A DNA stretch of 64,000 nt from contig NZ_CP012677.1 in assembly GCF_001294625.1 (NCBI RefSeq), forward strand, positions 558,001 to 622,000, read 5' to 3'. Positions 35,525-44,846 of the stretch are shown in pieces; position 1 is the stretch's first letter, and each line of letters starts with the position of its first letter. The position numbers and the translations under genes were made by a program. The notes beneath the pieces were generated by a model. It worked only from the letters and a program-made list of their open reading frames with translations, did no database searches and had not been told where the DNA came from. The stretch is from Arthrobacter alpinus (GTDB lineage Bacteria; Actinomycetota; Actinomycetes; Actinomycetales; Micrococcaceae).

Positions 35525-36694
35525 TTACTGGCCGTCAAGTTGGTGGCCGTCACGGATGATGTTTGCCACAGTGGTGGCACGGGCGCGGACCCGGGCGACG
35601 TCGTCGTTCTTGGAACCAATCACGTTGACATGGCCGATCTTTCGGCCCGGGCGCACCGATTTACCATAGTTGTGCACCTTGACCGTTGGCTCGGAGGCCA
35701 GAGCGGCGGTGTAGGCGCTAAACAAGTCCTGGTTGGCCCCGCCCAGGAAGTTTTTCATGACCACAATGGCGCCGAGGGCGTCGGTGGCGCCCAGGGGCAG
35801 GTCCAGGACGGCGCGCAAATGCTGCTCGAACTGGCTTGTTACGGCACCGTCCATGGTCCAGTGGCCGGTGTTGTGCGGGCGCATGGCCAGCTCGTTAATA
35901 AGGTAGCCGGGGGCACGTCCGGGGGTCTGGAACAACTCGGCAGCCATGACCCCGGTGACGCCGAGTTCGCTGGCGATCCTCAGCGCGGCAGCCTGGGCCT
36001 GTTCTGCCACCTCCGCAGGGATGCCGGGGGCCGGGGCAATGACCTCGTCACACACCCCGTCCACCTGGATGGACTCCGCCACCGGCCAGGCGCGTGCCTC
36101 ACCGCCGGGTGTTCTGGCCACCAGCGCGGAGAGTTCACGCGAAAATGTCACCATCTCCTCCACCAGCAAGGGGCTCATGGCTTCAAACCAGTCGGCTGCC
36201 GCCACGGCGTCGGCCTCGGAGGCGAGGATCTTCACGCCCTTGCCGTCATAGCCTCCGCGCGGCATTTTCAGCACCACCGGCCAGCCGTGAACGTCACCAA
36301 AGGCGGTGATCTCCGCCACGCTGGCAACAGCCGCCCACGCAGGATTGGGCAGGCCCAGGCGCTCGATGGCGGCACGCATGACCAGCTTGTCCTGGGCGTT
36401 GATGAGTGCGGCGGGGCGCGGCTGGACGTTGACACCCTCGGCGATGAGTGTGAGCAAATGCTCATTGGGAACGTGCTCGTGGTCAAAGGTCAGCACGTCC
36501 ACACCGCGGGCAAAGGCCCGCAAGGTGTCCAGATCGCGGTAGTCACCCACCGGGGCCTGGGCCACGGCAGCCACCGCCGACACGTCAGGGGCTTCCGCCA
36601 AAACACGCAGTTCAAAACCAAGGGCCACGGCTGCGGGGGCCATCATGCGGGCTAGCTGCCCACCACCTACTACGCCGATTACAGGAAAAGTCAC
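35525..36694 (-). CDS. purK: 5-(carboxyamino)imidazole ribonucleotide synthase
   Basis: A 389-residue ATP-grasp enzyme making N5-CAIR from AIR, bicarbonate and ATP. The N-terminal [12 protein letters not shown] fold and central ATP-grasp blocks ([15 protein letters not shown]) are clear. The [12 protein letters not shown] motif is also clear. GTG 36694 follows a TACTCT -10 box by seven bases, so the operon purK-purE-LCP probably starts with a leaderless message. It is divergent from the GtrA gene, as Rv3276c is from Rv3277. Confidence 0.95.
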   Translation of the reverse strand: MTFPVIGVVGGGQLARMMAPAAVALGFELRVLAEAPDVSAVAAVAQAPVGDYRDLDTLRAFARGVDVLTFDHEHVPNEHLLTLIAEGVNVQPRPAALINAQDKLVMRAAIERLGLPNPAWAAVASVAEITAFGDVHGWPVVLKMPRGGYDGKGVKILASEADAVAAADWFEAMSPLLVEEMVTFSRELSALVARTPGGEARAWPVAESIQVDGVCDEVIAPAPGIPAEVAEQAQAAALRIASELGVTGVMAAELFQTPGRAPGYLINELAMRPHNTGHWTMDGAVTSQFEQHLRAVLDLPLGATDALGAIVVMKNFLGGANQDLFSAYTAALASEPTVKVHNYGKSVRPGRKIGHVNVIGSKNDDVARVRARATTVANIIRDGHQLDGQ

Positions 36695-36701
36695 AGTCCC
36701 C

Positions 36702-36707
36702 AGAGTA
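36702..36707 (-). promoter_or_regulatory. -10 box TACTCT for leaderless purK transcript
   Basis: On the minus strand TACTCT is followed by 7 nt and then GTG at 36694. Confidence 0.55.
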
Positions 36708-36855
36708 CCGAAAGAGTATGCTGAAACCTGCTTTTAGGCATTCTTGGAGCAATAATCGACAATTGCCGTCAGGTGGACACGCCGTCACGGCCTAGAATTT
36801 AGCGTAGGACGAACTGCCGGAAGCTATTTTGGCGGTGATCGCTACACGGAGGAAC

Positions 36856-37359
36856 ATGTACCAGAAACTTACAGCGCGCTTCAGGGGCCTCGTTGGCCTT
36901 TTCTGGCGTGAAGTGGCCAAGTTCGGCGTTGTAGGCGGCATTGCCTTTGTCATCGACTCCGGCATTTACCTCTGGCTCCTCAATGGTTCCATGGGCGGTC
37001 ACCCCACCAAGGCAAAGATCATCTCCGCCCTTGTGGCCACCGTGTTTTCCTGGCTGGCCAACAGGTACTGGACCTTCCGTCACCGCCGCCAAGCCAACAT
37101 GGTCCGCGAAGTGACCATGTTCATCCTCATGAACGCCATCGGCATCGGCATCGCCAGTGCCTGTGTTTACATCTCGCACTGGGTGCTGGGCTTTGAGAGC
37201 ACCCAGGCCGACTTTATTGCCGGATCCGTGGTGGGCCTGGTCCTGGGCACCATCTTCCGGTTCTTCGCCTACCGCTTCTGGGTGTTCACGGCAGAGTTGG
37301 ATGAGGACCCGGCCTTCGCCGACGACCGTAAACTGATCGAGCCGGACCTCGCCCCCTGA
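36856..37359 (+). CDS. GtrA family membrane protein
   Basis: A 167-residue protein with four membrane helices and the GtrA hallmarks FGVVGGIAFVIDSGIYLWLL and NRYWTFRHRR, then FRFFAYRFWVF. GtrA proteins are thought to help flip or deliver polyprenyl-linked sugars for surface glycans. ATG 36856 has GGAGGA seven bases upstream, so an upstream in-frame start at 36829 was rejected. TAGAAT in the gap (about 36792) is a possible -10 box. It lies beside purK as in M. tuberculosis. Confidence 0.88.
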   Translation: MYQKLTARFRGLVGLFWREVAKFGVVGGIAFVIDSGIYLWLLNGSMGGHPTKAKIISALVATVFSWLANRYWTFRHRRQANMVREVTMFILMNAIGIGIASACVYISHWVLGFESTQADFIAGSVVGLVLGTIFRFFAYRFWVFTAELDEDPAFADDRKLIEPDLAP

Positions 37360-37367
37360 TTCCGCCC

Positions 37368-38120
37368 CTAACCAGCGCTCACCCTCTCCATGGAGCGCAG
37401 GTGGTCCGTGGCCTCCACCGACGCATCCAGCAACACCACTGATCCTCCTGCCGCCCACGTGGAAAGTGCCGCCGGTACGACGGCGTCCCAACCGTCACCT
37501 GCCTGGAGCAAGATCCGTTCTGGGGTGGCTGCGGGTGTGAGCAGTTCGGCGAAGGAAACGGTGGTGGACCCCGATTCCCAGGCGATGTCATCACCGGCGG
37601 GTGCGTCCCCGGCAAAGAAGACGTCGGAGTGGGCGCGGACACCACCGGAATAGTCCAGAGCGTCGCCCGGTAGCTCGCCCACCCAGCGCATCGCCAAGGC
37701 AGGCAGGGCCACTGCCACAATAAAGGGAAGCCTACCGCCGGCGTTGCTGGCGGCAAGTCCAGCCACAGGGTCGGTGGTGACCACCACGTCGGCTAGTCGT
37801 GTGTGATTCCCGGACTCAGCGCCCAGCGAATGACCGCGGGGGGACTGGGGGAGCGCCGTCGCACCCACCGCCCACGTTGCCAGCAGCCAAACCAGGGAGC
37901 GCCAGTGCACGGGCAGGTCCACGGCCACAACATTGCCAGGCTCGGCGTCCAGCTCGTCAACGAGGTAGTTGGCTGTCTTGGCCACCCAATTTTCCAGGAC
38001 ACGCCCGGAGAGTTCGACGCGCTCGGAATCCGGACCGTACCAAGTCAGCCGCGGTGAGGTGGCGTTGTGGGTGCGGAAGGCGAGCAGCAGGTCTTCTGGG
38101 GTGTGTGGGAGTTCAGCCAT
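37368..38120 (-). CDS. TIGR03089 family protein
   Basis: A 250-residue protein. It resembles the N-terminal subdomain of AMP-forming acyl-CoA ligases (VELSGRVLENWVAKTANYLVDEL, then VAVDLPVHWRSLVWLLATWAVGATALP) but is too short to hold the catalytic AMP-binding and C-terminal domains. This is the actinobacterial TIGR03089 pattern, seen next to LCP genes (Rv3268). It is probably not a working ligase; function unknown. ATG 38120 was chosen as the upstream frame looks non-coding. It converges with GtrA. Confidence 0.85.
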   Translation of the reverse strand: MAELPHTPEDLLLAFRTHNATSPRLTWYGPDSERVELSGRVLENWVAKTANYLVDELDAEPGNVVAVDLPVHWRSLVWLLATWAVGATALPQSPRGHSLGAESGNHTRLADVVVTTDPVAGLAASNAGGRLPFIVAVALPALAMRWVGELPGDALDYSGGVRAHSDVFFAGDAPAGDDIAWESGSTTVSFAELLTPAATPERILLQAGDGWDAVVPAALSTWAAGGSVVLLDASVEATDHLRSMERVSAG

Positions 38121-38483
38121 GGAACCGATCTTTGCATGTCGACGAACAAAAGTTTTTCTTTCGAATTTACAAATTGCAAACGCGTTCATGACGTGTGTCA
38201 CATCAAAGTCATGTTCGAATCGCTAAAAGCGCGGAATCACGTGAATATTCTCAGGTAATCCACTGCTCGGAGGGTAGAATCGCCAATCCCCGCTGTGTAA
38301 CGGTATGAAATTGCCGGGCGTGGCGTGCGGCTTTATTGGTCCTGAGCACGGATATGATCGCCTGCCCGCTTGACGAACATGACTTACACCGATGTAATTA
38401 GACCCACGACCCGCCGCAAAAGGCATAAGAACCGCAGATCGCGGCCAAAATTTGTTAGTGCAACAACATTCAGGAGGACGATC
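38121..38483. promoter_or_regulatory. Divergent regulatory gap upstream of whiB
   Basis: 363 bp without a plausible gene. It is AT-richer than its surroundings near 38145-38240 and includes GTGTGTCACATC, a weak match to a CRP/GlxR-type half-site pair. TATGAT at 38353-38358 is a likely -10 box for whiB, giving a leader of about 120 nt. Nothing else is clear. Confidence 0.4.
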
Positions 38484-39011
38484 ATGGGGCAAGCGCAGCT
38501 GAGCGTGAGGGACGATCATCCCGAGTCCGTCGAAAGTCAGGCCTCCGCCGCTCGTCGTGGGCGCGGCGTGCCGTCGGACTGGTTTGTCGATCCAGCAGAT
38601 CCGTCGGCGGCACAATCGTATGAGGAGGCCAGCAAGGAGGCGCTGGGAGCCCGTTCCACGGCATTCCTCCAAGATCACCACGACGACGGCGAACTGCGCG
38701 TCTGCGACGGTGCACCCAAGGCGGAGCCGGCCGTTGCCACCCCTGTCTGGATTGGTTTCCGGCCCGGCCTTGACGACTTCAGTGACGAAGGTGAACTAGG
38801 CTGGCAGACGGACGCTTTGTGTGCCCAGACTGATCCGGAGGCTTTTTTTCCGGAAAAGGGCGGGTCCACCCGTGACGCCAAAAAGGTGTGCGGTGCCTGC
38901 AATGTCAAGGGGCAGTGTTTGGAATACGCTCTGGCAAATGATGAGCGGTTTGGAATCTGGGGCGGCCTGTCCGAGCGTGAACGCCGGCGGCTGCGGAAGC
39001 GAGCGGTCTAA
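38484..39011 (+). CDS. WhiB family iron-sulfur transcriptional regulator (WhiB2-like)
   Basis: A 175-residue protein. The WhiB domain is C-terminal: Cys113, Cys136, Cys139 and Cys145 give the C-x22-C-x2-C-x5-C [4Fe-4S] ligand set. It is followed by the GIWGG turn (157-161) and a basic tail. The N-terminal 105 residues are acidic and poorly structured. ATG 38484 is set by AGGAGG seven bases upstream; the frame continues upstream without a better start. Location beside the DUF3499/manA-type cluster fits WhiB2 (WhmD), a regulator of septation partnered with sigma-A; this orthology is inferred. Confidence 0.92.
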   Translation: MGQAQLSVRDDHPESVESQASAARRGRGVPSDWFVDPADPSAAQSYEEASKEALGARSTAFLQDHHDDGELRVCDGAPKAEPAVATPVWIGFRPGLDDFSDEGELGWQTDALCAQTDPEAFFPEKGGSTRDAKKVCGACNVKGQCLEYALANDERFGIWGGLSERERRRLRKRAV

Positions 39012-42000
39012 TTCTTGAAGCAGTAAAAGTCACCGCCGTTCTGGTCGCCCACAATGGCGGTGCCTACCTACCCACAGTCCTCACAGCCTTAGCGCATCAA
39101 ACACGGGCCGCCGCGGTGGTCCTTGCAGCGGATGTCGATTCCTCCGACAACTCCGGGGAATTGTTGCGCAAGGAACTGGGCGAACGCAATGTCATTTCCT
39201 TCGACGGGCGCAAGGGCGGCTATGGTGCCGCCGTCAATGCCGTGCTGGAGCACCAATCACGCACCAAGACAGGCCAGCTGGTTGGCGCCCTGACCGGCAG
39301 TTCGGCCAGCAACGACGCCGGCCCCTCCGCCACACCCCCCTCCGCAACAGCCTCCTCCGCTACGGCGACGTCCGGGCCTGCGGTGTCCCCGGACTCGGCC
39401 GCCCAGGAATGGATCTGGCTGTTGCAGGACGACGCTGCCCCGGCCCCCGATGCCCTAGAAAAACTATTGGAGTCGGTGGAACGCTCCACCACCGCCACCG
39501 TGGTCGGTTGCAAGCAGCTCGCCTGGGATGCGCCCCGGCGGCTGGTGGATGTGGGCCTGAAGGCCAACAAGTGGTTTGACCGCTTCACCATGGTCAACCT
39601 TGACGAACTGGACCAAGGGCAGTACGACCACCGCTCAGATTTCTTTGCTGTGAATGCGGCCGGCATGCTGGTGCGGCGCGACGTCTGGGAGAAGCTGGGC
39701 GGCTTTGACCCGGCACTGCCTGGCCCCGGCGACGACATTGACTTTTGTGCCCGGGTCCGGCTGGCCGGGCACCGCGTCCTGGTGGTTCCCGGGGCACGGA
39801 TGTTCCATGTTGTGAACCGTGCCAACGCCTTGGGTTCACCGTCGGCCGCCCGCAAGGCCGCCATTTTCATCCGGCTCAAGCACGCCCCGCTGTGGCAGGT
39901 GCCACTGCTGATCGTAGGCGCCGTGCTCTCGGCCGTCTACTGGCTGTTTGCCGGTTTCTTGCTGAAAGCTCCCGGCCATGCCGTTGCCATGTTTGCGGCA
40001 ACCTTCGCCGGGGTGATGCGGCCCGTTGCGTTGGCGAACAGCCGCGCTTCCCTGGCGAAAACCAGGGTCCAGCCACGCTCAGCCCACAAGGGCCTGATGG
40101 CGGGCCGGGAGGAATCCCTGAACCAGCTCAAGTCACTGCGCGAGGCTGTGGGCCCGGACGATGACTCCGGTGATCTTGACGCGGCCATGCCGTCCATTCT
40201 GGAGCCCACAGGCGATGCTCACAATGAGGCAGTGACGCCCCTGGTCACGGGCAAGACGGCACCCATCGTCAGCGGGCTGGCATTGGCGCTGGTTTTGGCG
40301 CTCCTGGCCGTTGTGACGCTTTCACGCTTCCTCGGTGCCCCCGCACTAACGGGCGGGGCACTGCTGCCGCTGTCCGAACACATCGGCTCGCTCTGGCGGC
40401 ACGCCACCGACTGGTGGATCTCCCTGGGATCCGGGCTGCCGGGGCGTGGCGAACCGTTCAACTATATCTTGTTCCTCCTTGCTGCCCTGGGGTTCGGCGA
40501 CGGCTCCACCGCTGTCCTGTGGCTGGTGGTGCTGGCCGTGCCACTGTCCGGGCTGACCGCCTGGCTGGCTGCGGGGGCCTTTACGGCAAAGAGGTGGCCG
40601 AGAGTCATCGCCGGCCTGATCTGGGCCGGTGCGCCGGTGTTGCAAACTGCGCTGGGCCAGGGCCGTTTGGGTGCCTTGCTAGCTCATGTGCTGATTCCGC
40701 TGGTCATCTTGGGGCTTGTCCGCGCAGTTGGCGGGGCCGTCGGCGCTAAGGGCGGGGCAGCGCCCAAGAAGGGCCCGCAGGCATCCCCCACCGTCAAACT
40801 TGGCCGGCCGGGGGTTGACGGCAATCCGTCCTGGACGGCGGCTGCCGGTGCGGGACTGGCGCTGGCGGCCCTAACGGTTGCTGCACCAAGCTTGCTCCCC
40901 TTGGCCTTCATTGCCATCTTGGCGGCAACCGTGGCCCTGCGCCGCCGGGGCAAGACCCTGTGGTGGGCGCTGGTGCCGTCGGCCGCTTTGTACTTGCCGT
41001 TTGTTTACTCGGCCCTTTCGAACCCGCGGGCCCTGCTCGGGGATCCCGGCGTGCCCCTCGCCGGTGCCGCGGGCCCGCTGTGGCAGCAGCTTCTGGGCTT
41101 CCCTGAGCTGATTGCGCCTGCCAGCAACTTGCTTGGCACGTACGCCATTGCCACCGATCCGCTCTGGACCTGGGTGGCTGTCCTGGTCATCGGTGTCCCC
41201 GTGGTGCTGGTGGCGTTCCTGGCTTTACTGGCACCCCTGCGACGTGCCGGAACCGTGCGGACACTCTGGCTGGTGGCCGTCCTGGCCCTGGCGGTGGCCT
41301 ACGGCAGCAAGCTGCTCGCCGTGGCCCTGCAGGGCGAGACCCTGGTCACCGCATTCAACGGACCCGCGGTTTCGGTTGCCTTGTTTGCTCTTCTGGGGGC
41401 AGCACTTTTGGGGTTCGACGCCGTTTATCGCACCGCGTACGACGCCCGCGACCTTCCGCGGACGGGATCGGGCAACAGCGAGGTGTCCGGTGTTTCCCGA
41501 GGTCATCGCGGCGCCCGGCTCTCCGCCGTCGTCCTGAGCGTGGTGTTGGTGGCGGGCCCGGTAGCCAGCCTGGGTTTGTGGAGCGCCAACAGCCTGTCCG
41601 GCAACAGTGCCGGGCTGACGGGATCCGTGCTGGTGAACCCGTTGACGGCCGGAAGCATACCGGCCACGGCCGCTGACAGGGGAACCGGTCCTGAGGCAAG
41701 CCGCACTATTGTGCTGCGCGTACTTCCCGACGCTGGTGTCCAGGCCACGTTGATGCAGGGTTCGGGTACGGTGCTGGACACCCTCTCCAGCCTTGCCTCG
41801 GCCGAGCGCATCACAGGCGCGCCGGGTGCACAAACCCTTAAGGACACTGACCCGGCCACCTCGATGCTGCGCGAGAGCGTGGCAGCGATGATGGCCAAAA
41901 CGGGCATCGATCCGCGCCCGGAACTCACGCAACTCGGTGTGGGCTTTGTAGTGTTGGAAAACGGTGACACAGCAGCGGAACTGGTAGCTGGTGAGCTCGA

Positions 42001-42484
42001 AGCCGTGCCAGGACTGGACACTGTTGGCCCTACCAGCTCCGGCTGGTTGTGGCGGGTCAAACCGAGCTACCAAGACGCCGGAACCACTGATGTGGTGACC
42101 AGGGTCAGGGTGGTTGACGCCCAGGGTGCGCCGCTGCTGCCGCTTCCGTCCAACGGACAAGACGTCAACACCGTAGTGCCGGCGGGCCAACAGGGCCGCC
42201 GCGTGGTCTTAGCCGAGCGCTTTGATCCAGGCTGGAGTGCCTGGCTCAACGGCGAAGAGTTGCAGGGCAGCAAAGATGGTTGGGCGCAGTCCTTTGAGCT
42301 TCCGGCAACGGCTGGAACCCTCGACATTCGATATGTACAGCCCTGGAACACGGTGATGAGCCTGGTGCAGATGGTCCTGCTTGGACTGACGGTACTGCTG
42401 GCCATTCCGCTGCGGGCACGGCGTGGACGGACCGGCTCATACCGGGACGAGGCGTCATTGCAAAAGGTAGGTAGAGGTGTCTGA
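39011..42484 (+). CDS. Giant membrane GT2 family glycosyltransferase, probably AUU start
   Basis: About 1157 residues. The first ~300 are a GT-A catalytic domain. The opening strand VKVTAVLVAHNGG is encoded at about 39026-39061, upstream of any ATG/GTG/TTG. The acidic metal site appears as WLLQDDAAP and the acceptor region as GPGDDIDFCARVRLAGHR. About fourteen hydrophobic helices and an extracytoplasmic domain follow, with a final helix at the C-terminus. I place the start at ATT 39011, which overlaps the whiB TAA (TAATT). The first conventional codon is GTG 39116, which would delete the nucleotide-binding strand. An Ala/Ser/Thr/Pro-rich insert splits the catalytic domain. It probably acts in wall-glycan or lipid-linked glycan assembly. 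Confidence 0.8.
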   Translation: MLEAVKVTAVLVAHNGGAYLPTVLTALAHQTRAAAVVLAADVDSSDNSGELLRKELGERNVISFDGRKGGYGAAVNAVLEHQSRTKTGQLVGALTGSSASNDAGPSATPPSATASSATATSGPAVSPDSAAQEWIWLLQDDAAPAPDALEKLLESVERSTTATVVGCKQLAWDAPRRLVDVGLKANKWFDRFTMVNLDELDQGQYDHRSDFFAVNAAGMLVRRDVWEKLGGFDPALPGPGDDIDFCARVRLAGHRVLVVPGARMFHVVNRANALGSPSAARKAAIFIRLKHAPLWQVPLLIVGAVLSAVYWLFAGFLLKAPGHAVAMFAATFAGVMRPVALANSRASLAKTRVQPRSAHKGLMAGREESLNQLKSLREAVGPDDDSGDLDAAMPSILEPTGDAHNEAVTPLVTGKTAPIVSGLALALVLALLAVVTLSRFLGAPALTGGALLPLSEHIGSLWRHATDWWISLGSGLPGRGEPFNYILFLLAALGFGDGSTAVLWLVVLAVPLSGLTAWLAAGAFTAKRWPRVIAGLIWAGAPVLQTALGQGRLGALLAHVLIPLVILGLVRAVGGAVGAKGGAAPKKGPQASPTVKLGRPGVDGNPSWTAAAGAGLALAALTVAAPSLLPLAFIAILAATVALRRRGKTLWWALVPSAALYLPFVYSALSNPRALLGDPGVPLAGAAGPLWQQLLGFPELIAPASNLLGTYAIATDPLWTWVAVLVIGVPVVLVAFLALLAPLRRAGTVRTLWLVAVLALAVAYGSKLLAVALQGETLVTAFNGPAVSVALFALLGAALLGFDAVYRTAYDARDLPRTGSGNSEVSGVSRGHRGARLSAVVLSVVLVAGPVASLGLWSANSLSGNSAGLTGSVLVNPLTAGSIPATAADRGTGPEASRTIVLRVLPDAGVQATLMQGSGTVLDTLSSLASAERITGAPGAQTLKDTDPATSMLRESVAAMMAKTGIDPRPELTQLGVGFVVLENGDTAAELVAGELEAVPGLDTVGPTSSGWLWRVKPSYQDAGTTDVVTRVRVVDAQGAPLLPLPSNGQDVNTVVPAGQQGRRVVLAERFDPGWSAWLNGEELQGSKDGWAQSFELPATAGTLDIRYVQPWNTVMSLVQMVLLGLTVLLAIPLRARRGRTGSYRDEASLQKVGRGV

Positions 42485-44210
42485 ACACCAGGATTCCAAG
42501 GACCAGCGTCAACGCCCAGTGCCTTCCACGGCTGTGCCTGCCACGGCTGTGTCTGGAAAGGGCTTGACACGCAAGGACAGCAAGAAGGGCCGGAAGCGGT
42601 GGCCGCTGGTGCTGGCCGGATCCGCCACGGCCGTGCTCGCTGTTGCCGTGGTGGCCGCCGGTTCTATAGTGCCGGGCGCGGACGCGAGCGCCCGCATCAC
42701 GGCCGACACTCAAGTGCTGCCGGTGGGAGTGTCTTTGGCAAACTGCTCCGGCCCCACCCAATTGCTAAGTGGGGCGGCCGCAGGTGCCGACCCGGAATTT
42801 TCGCCAAGTTCCTCCTCAACCAAGTCGTTGTTGAGCGCGGTGGCACTGAGTAATGCTGACGGGGTGCTCCCCGGTGCCGTTGTCAACCGCCTGGATGCGA
42901 CGGCTGCGCCACTGTTCACCCTCTCCACAGCACCGCAGGAGTCCCCGGACGCGGGCGGCGACAGCACAGCCTCGGCGTCTGCCTCGGCGCCGGCCAGCCT
43001 AGCGCCGGTGACGGGCGTGGCGAAGGAGAAGGCCGCCGTCGTGGCCAACAAGGACGTCGACGGTGTGTCCGTGTTGCGTGCGCTGCCGTTGGGCGGGCTG
43101 AATTCCCGCAGCGCCGGGGCAGTGGTCGTGAGCTCCAGCGACGGTGATTTGCAGGGGATGGCCGCGAGTACCTGCCAACTCCCTGCCAACGATCTTTGGT
43201 TGAGCGGTGCCAGCACTACGGTGGGCCGCACAGCTGTGTTGACGCTGGCCAACTCCACGAGCAGCCCCGCCACGGTAAGCTTGGAGTTTTTTGGGGCCGG
43301 CGGTCCCCTCCAGGCGCCGGGCGGCAAGGGCCTGGTGGTGGCACCCGGGGCTTCACGGTCGGTGGTGCTTTCCGGATTGGTTCCGGACCAGGAACTCGTC
43401 AGCGTACACGTCAAAAGCACTGGGGGAGCAGTCTCCGCGGTGATTCAACAGTCGGTGTTGCGCGGACTAACCCCCGGCGGAGTGGACTTCCTGGCACCTG
43501 CGCAGTCACCAGCCACCTCGCAGACCATTCCCGGCGTGAGGGTTCAGGACCCCGCACTCGCGGCCAGCATTTCCGCCCAGAGCGGTTATGCCGACGCCAC
43601 CACGGCGTTGCAGGTAACAGTCCCTGGTGCCACCGACGCTGTGGTGGAAGTGAAGGCGTACGGCCTGGCAGGGCAGGTGGCCTTGCCCAATGGTGGCGTG
43701 TTCACCGCCCGTGCCGGAAAGGTCAATGAACTCTCGCTGGCAGGACTGGCGCAAGGGAGCTACACCTTGAGCGTGCGAGCCGACTACGCCATGACGGCGA
43801 CTGTTCGGTTGGTCAACGCCACCAAGGCCGGCGACGCCGTCGACCTGGCCTTCGCGCCATCCACCCGGCGCCTGGGCGACAACCACCTGCTGACGCTGCC
43901 TGCTTCGGCTGCCTCCAGCCTTGTCTTCACTGCACCTGCGGGATCCGCCACCGTGACACTGGTGCCGATCTCCGCAACCGGGGTGCTGGGTGCGGCCAAG
44001 ACGGTGGAATTGAAGCCGGGCATCACCAACGTGGTTGATCCTGCGGCGCTTCTGGGGGCCGACGCCGCCGCCGTGTTGGTATCCGCCGCTGGTGACCCCG
44101 TGTTTGGTACGCAGTTGCTGGGAAACACGGACTCGGCAAACATTGCCGTGCTGCCCGTCGCCAGCCCGCCCACAGAATCACCGTCGCTGAAAATCGTCAC
44201 CGGGTACTGA
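42477..44210 (+). CDS. DUF5719 family secreted/membrane-anchored protein
   Basis: A 577-residue protein. A basic cytoplasmic N-terminus (GLTRKDSKKGRKR) and one helix (about residues 42-65) are followed by a large extracytoplasmic region of repeated beta-strand pattern, rich in Ala, Val, Ser and Thr. The family sits next to the large GT2 gene in Actinobacteria; its function is unknown, and a role as accessory to surface glycan assembly is inferred from context. The GTG overlaps the glycosyltransferase gene by eight bases, so they are co-translated. Confidence 0.8.
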   Translation: MSEHQDSKDQRQRPVPSTAVPATAVSGKGLTRKDSKKGRKRWPLVLAGSATAVLAVAVVAAGSIVPGADASARITADTQVLPVGVSLANCSGPTQLLSGAAAGADPEFSPSSSSTKSLLSAVALSNADGVLPGAVVNRLDATAAPLFTLSTAPQESPDAGGDSTASASASAPASLAPVTGVAKEKAAVVANKDVDGVSVLRALPLGGLNSRSAGAVVVSSSDGDLQGMAASTCQLPANDLWLSGASTTVGRTAVLTLANSTSSPATVSLEFFGAGGPLQAPGGKGLVVAPGASRSVVLSGLVPDQELVSVHVKSTGGAVSAVIQQSVLRGLTPGGVDFLAPAQSPATSQTIPGVRVQDPALAASISAQSGYADATTALQVTVPGATDAVVEVKAYGLAGQVALPNGGVFTARAGKVNELSLAGLAQGSYTLSVRADYAMTATVRLVNATKAGDAVDLAFAPSTRRLGDNHLLTLPASAASSLVFTAPAGSATVTLVPISATGVLGAAKTVELKPGITNVVDPAALLGADAAAVLVSAAGDPVFGTQLLGNTDSANIAVLPVASPPTESPSLKIVTGY

Positions 44211-44219
44211 CCGCCGCCG

Positions 44220-44771
44220 TCAGTGGCCGCGAAAGCGCCGAAAAAGCGGATCCACGGTGTCCGGGTCGATGTTTAGCAGGCCCGCGACTTGCTCGATGAG
44301 CACTTCATGGACAAGTTCGCGGGTTTGCCACGGGGCTTCACACAACGCCTCCACTGGATGGCGGTAGATGATGATGGCGCCAGGCTCGGCCTTCCTGCCC
44401 GGTGCGGGCGTCGACGCTGCCCGGTACTTGCCCAATGGTGTCTGGGACCGTGAGGCGATGAGCGCTTCGAGGTTATCCGGGACTTCCTCCACCAGGTATT
44501 CCACGTCCTCCAGAGGTGCGCCCCACAGCTCGCGCAGACGTTCGGCAGAGTCCACCACCAGGTCCTCAAACATTTCACTGCGGGTCCGTGAGGCGGGCAA
44601 GCCGGCGGGCAGGAGTGTTCCACGCAGGCCGCGACCGTGCCGGTTGCGGCGGCGTCGGGCAAAGGGCCGCGGCTTCCCCGGGGCCGTACCGCCGTCGTTC
44701 GCGGCAGTGTCCTTAAAAGCAGTGACGTTAAAGGTGACGCTAAACCCTGGTTCGTGCTGGTTGAACTGCAT
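44220..44771 (-). CDS. Zincin-like metallopeptidase family protein (Rv3259-like), degenerate active site
   Basis: A 183-residue protein. A basic N-terminus (FARRRRNRHGRGLRG) precedes a domain with FEDLVVDSAERLRELWG, VEYLVEEVPDN and, near residue 155, RELVHEVLIEQVAGLL. The zincin motif HExxH is not intact: the position of the second histidine is isoleucine and the next candidate is glutamine. Hydrolytic activity is therefore doubtful. The ATG at 44771 follows a TAGAGT -10 box by six bases. It is divergent from DUF3499, the same arrangement as Rv3259/Rv3258c. Confidence 0.8.
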   Translation of the reverse strand: MQFNQHEPGFSVTFNVTAFKDTAANDGGTAPGKPRPFARRRRNRHGRGLRGTLLPAGLPASRTRSEMFEDLVVDSAERLRELWGAPLEDVEYLVEEVPDNLEALIASRSQTPLGKYRAASTPAPGRKAEPGAIIIYRHPVEALCEAPWQTRELVHEVLIEQVAGLLNIDPDTVDPLFRRFRGH

Positions 44772-44777
44772 GATTTC

Positions 44778-44783
44778 ACTCTA
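44778..44783 (-). promoter_or_regulatory. -10 box TAGAGT for leaderless transcript of the zincin-like gene
   Basis: On the minus strand TAGAGT is followed by 6 nt and then ATG at 44771. Confidence 0.55.
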
Positions 44784-44832
44784 GTTCACCGGGCAACAGT
44801 GCGCCGTGGAAGGCAATTGCGCCAAACACGGG

Positions 44833-44838
44833 TAATCT
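44833..44838 (+). promoter_or_regulatory. -10 box TAATCT for leaderless DUF3499 transcript
   Basis: TAATCT, 8 nt, then GTG at 44847. Confidence 0.5.
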
Positions 44839-44846
44839 TGGGGATC

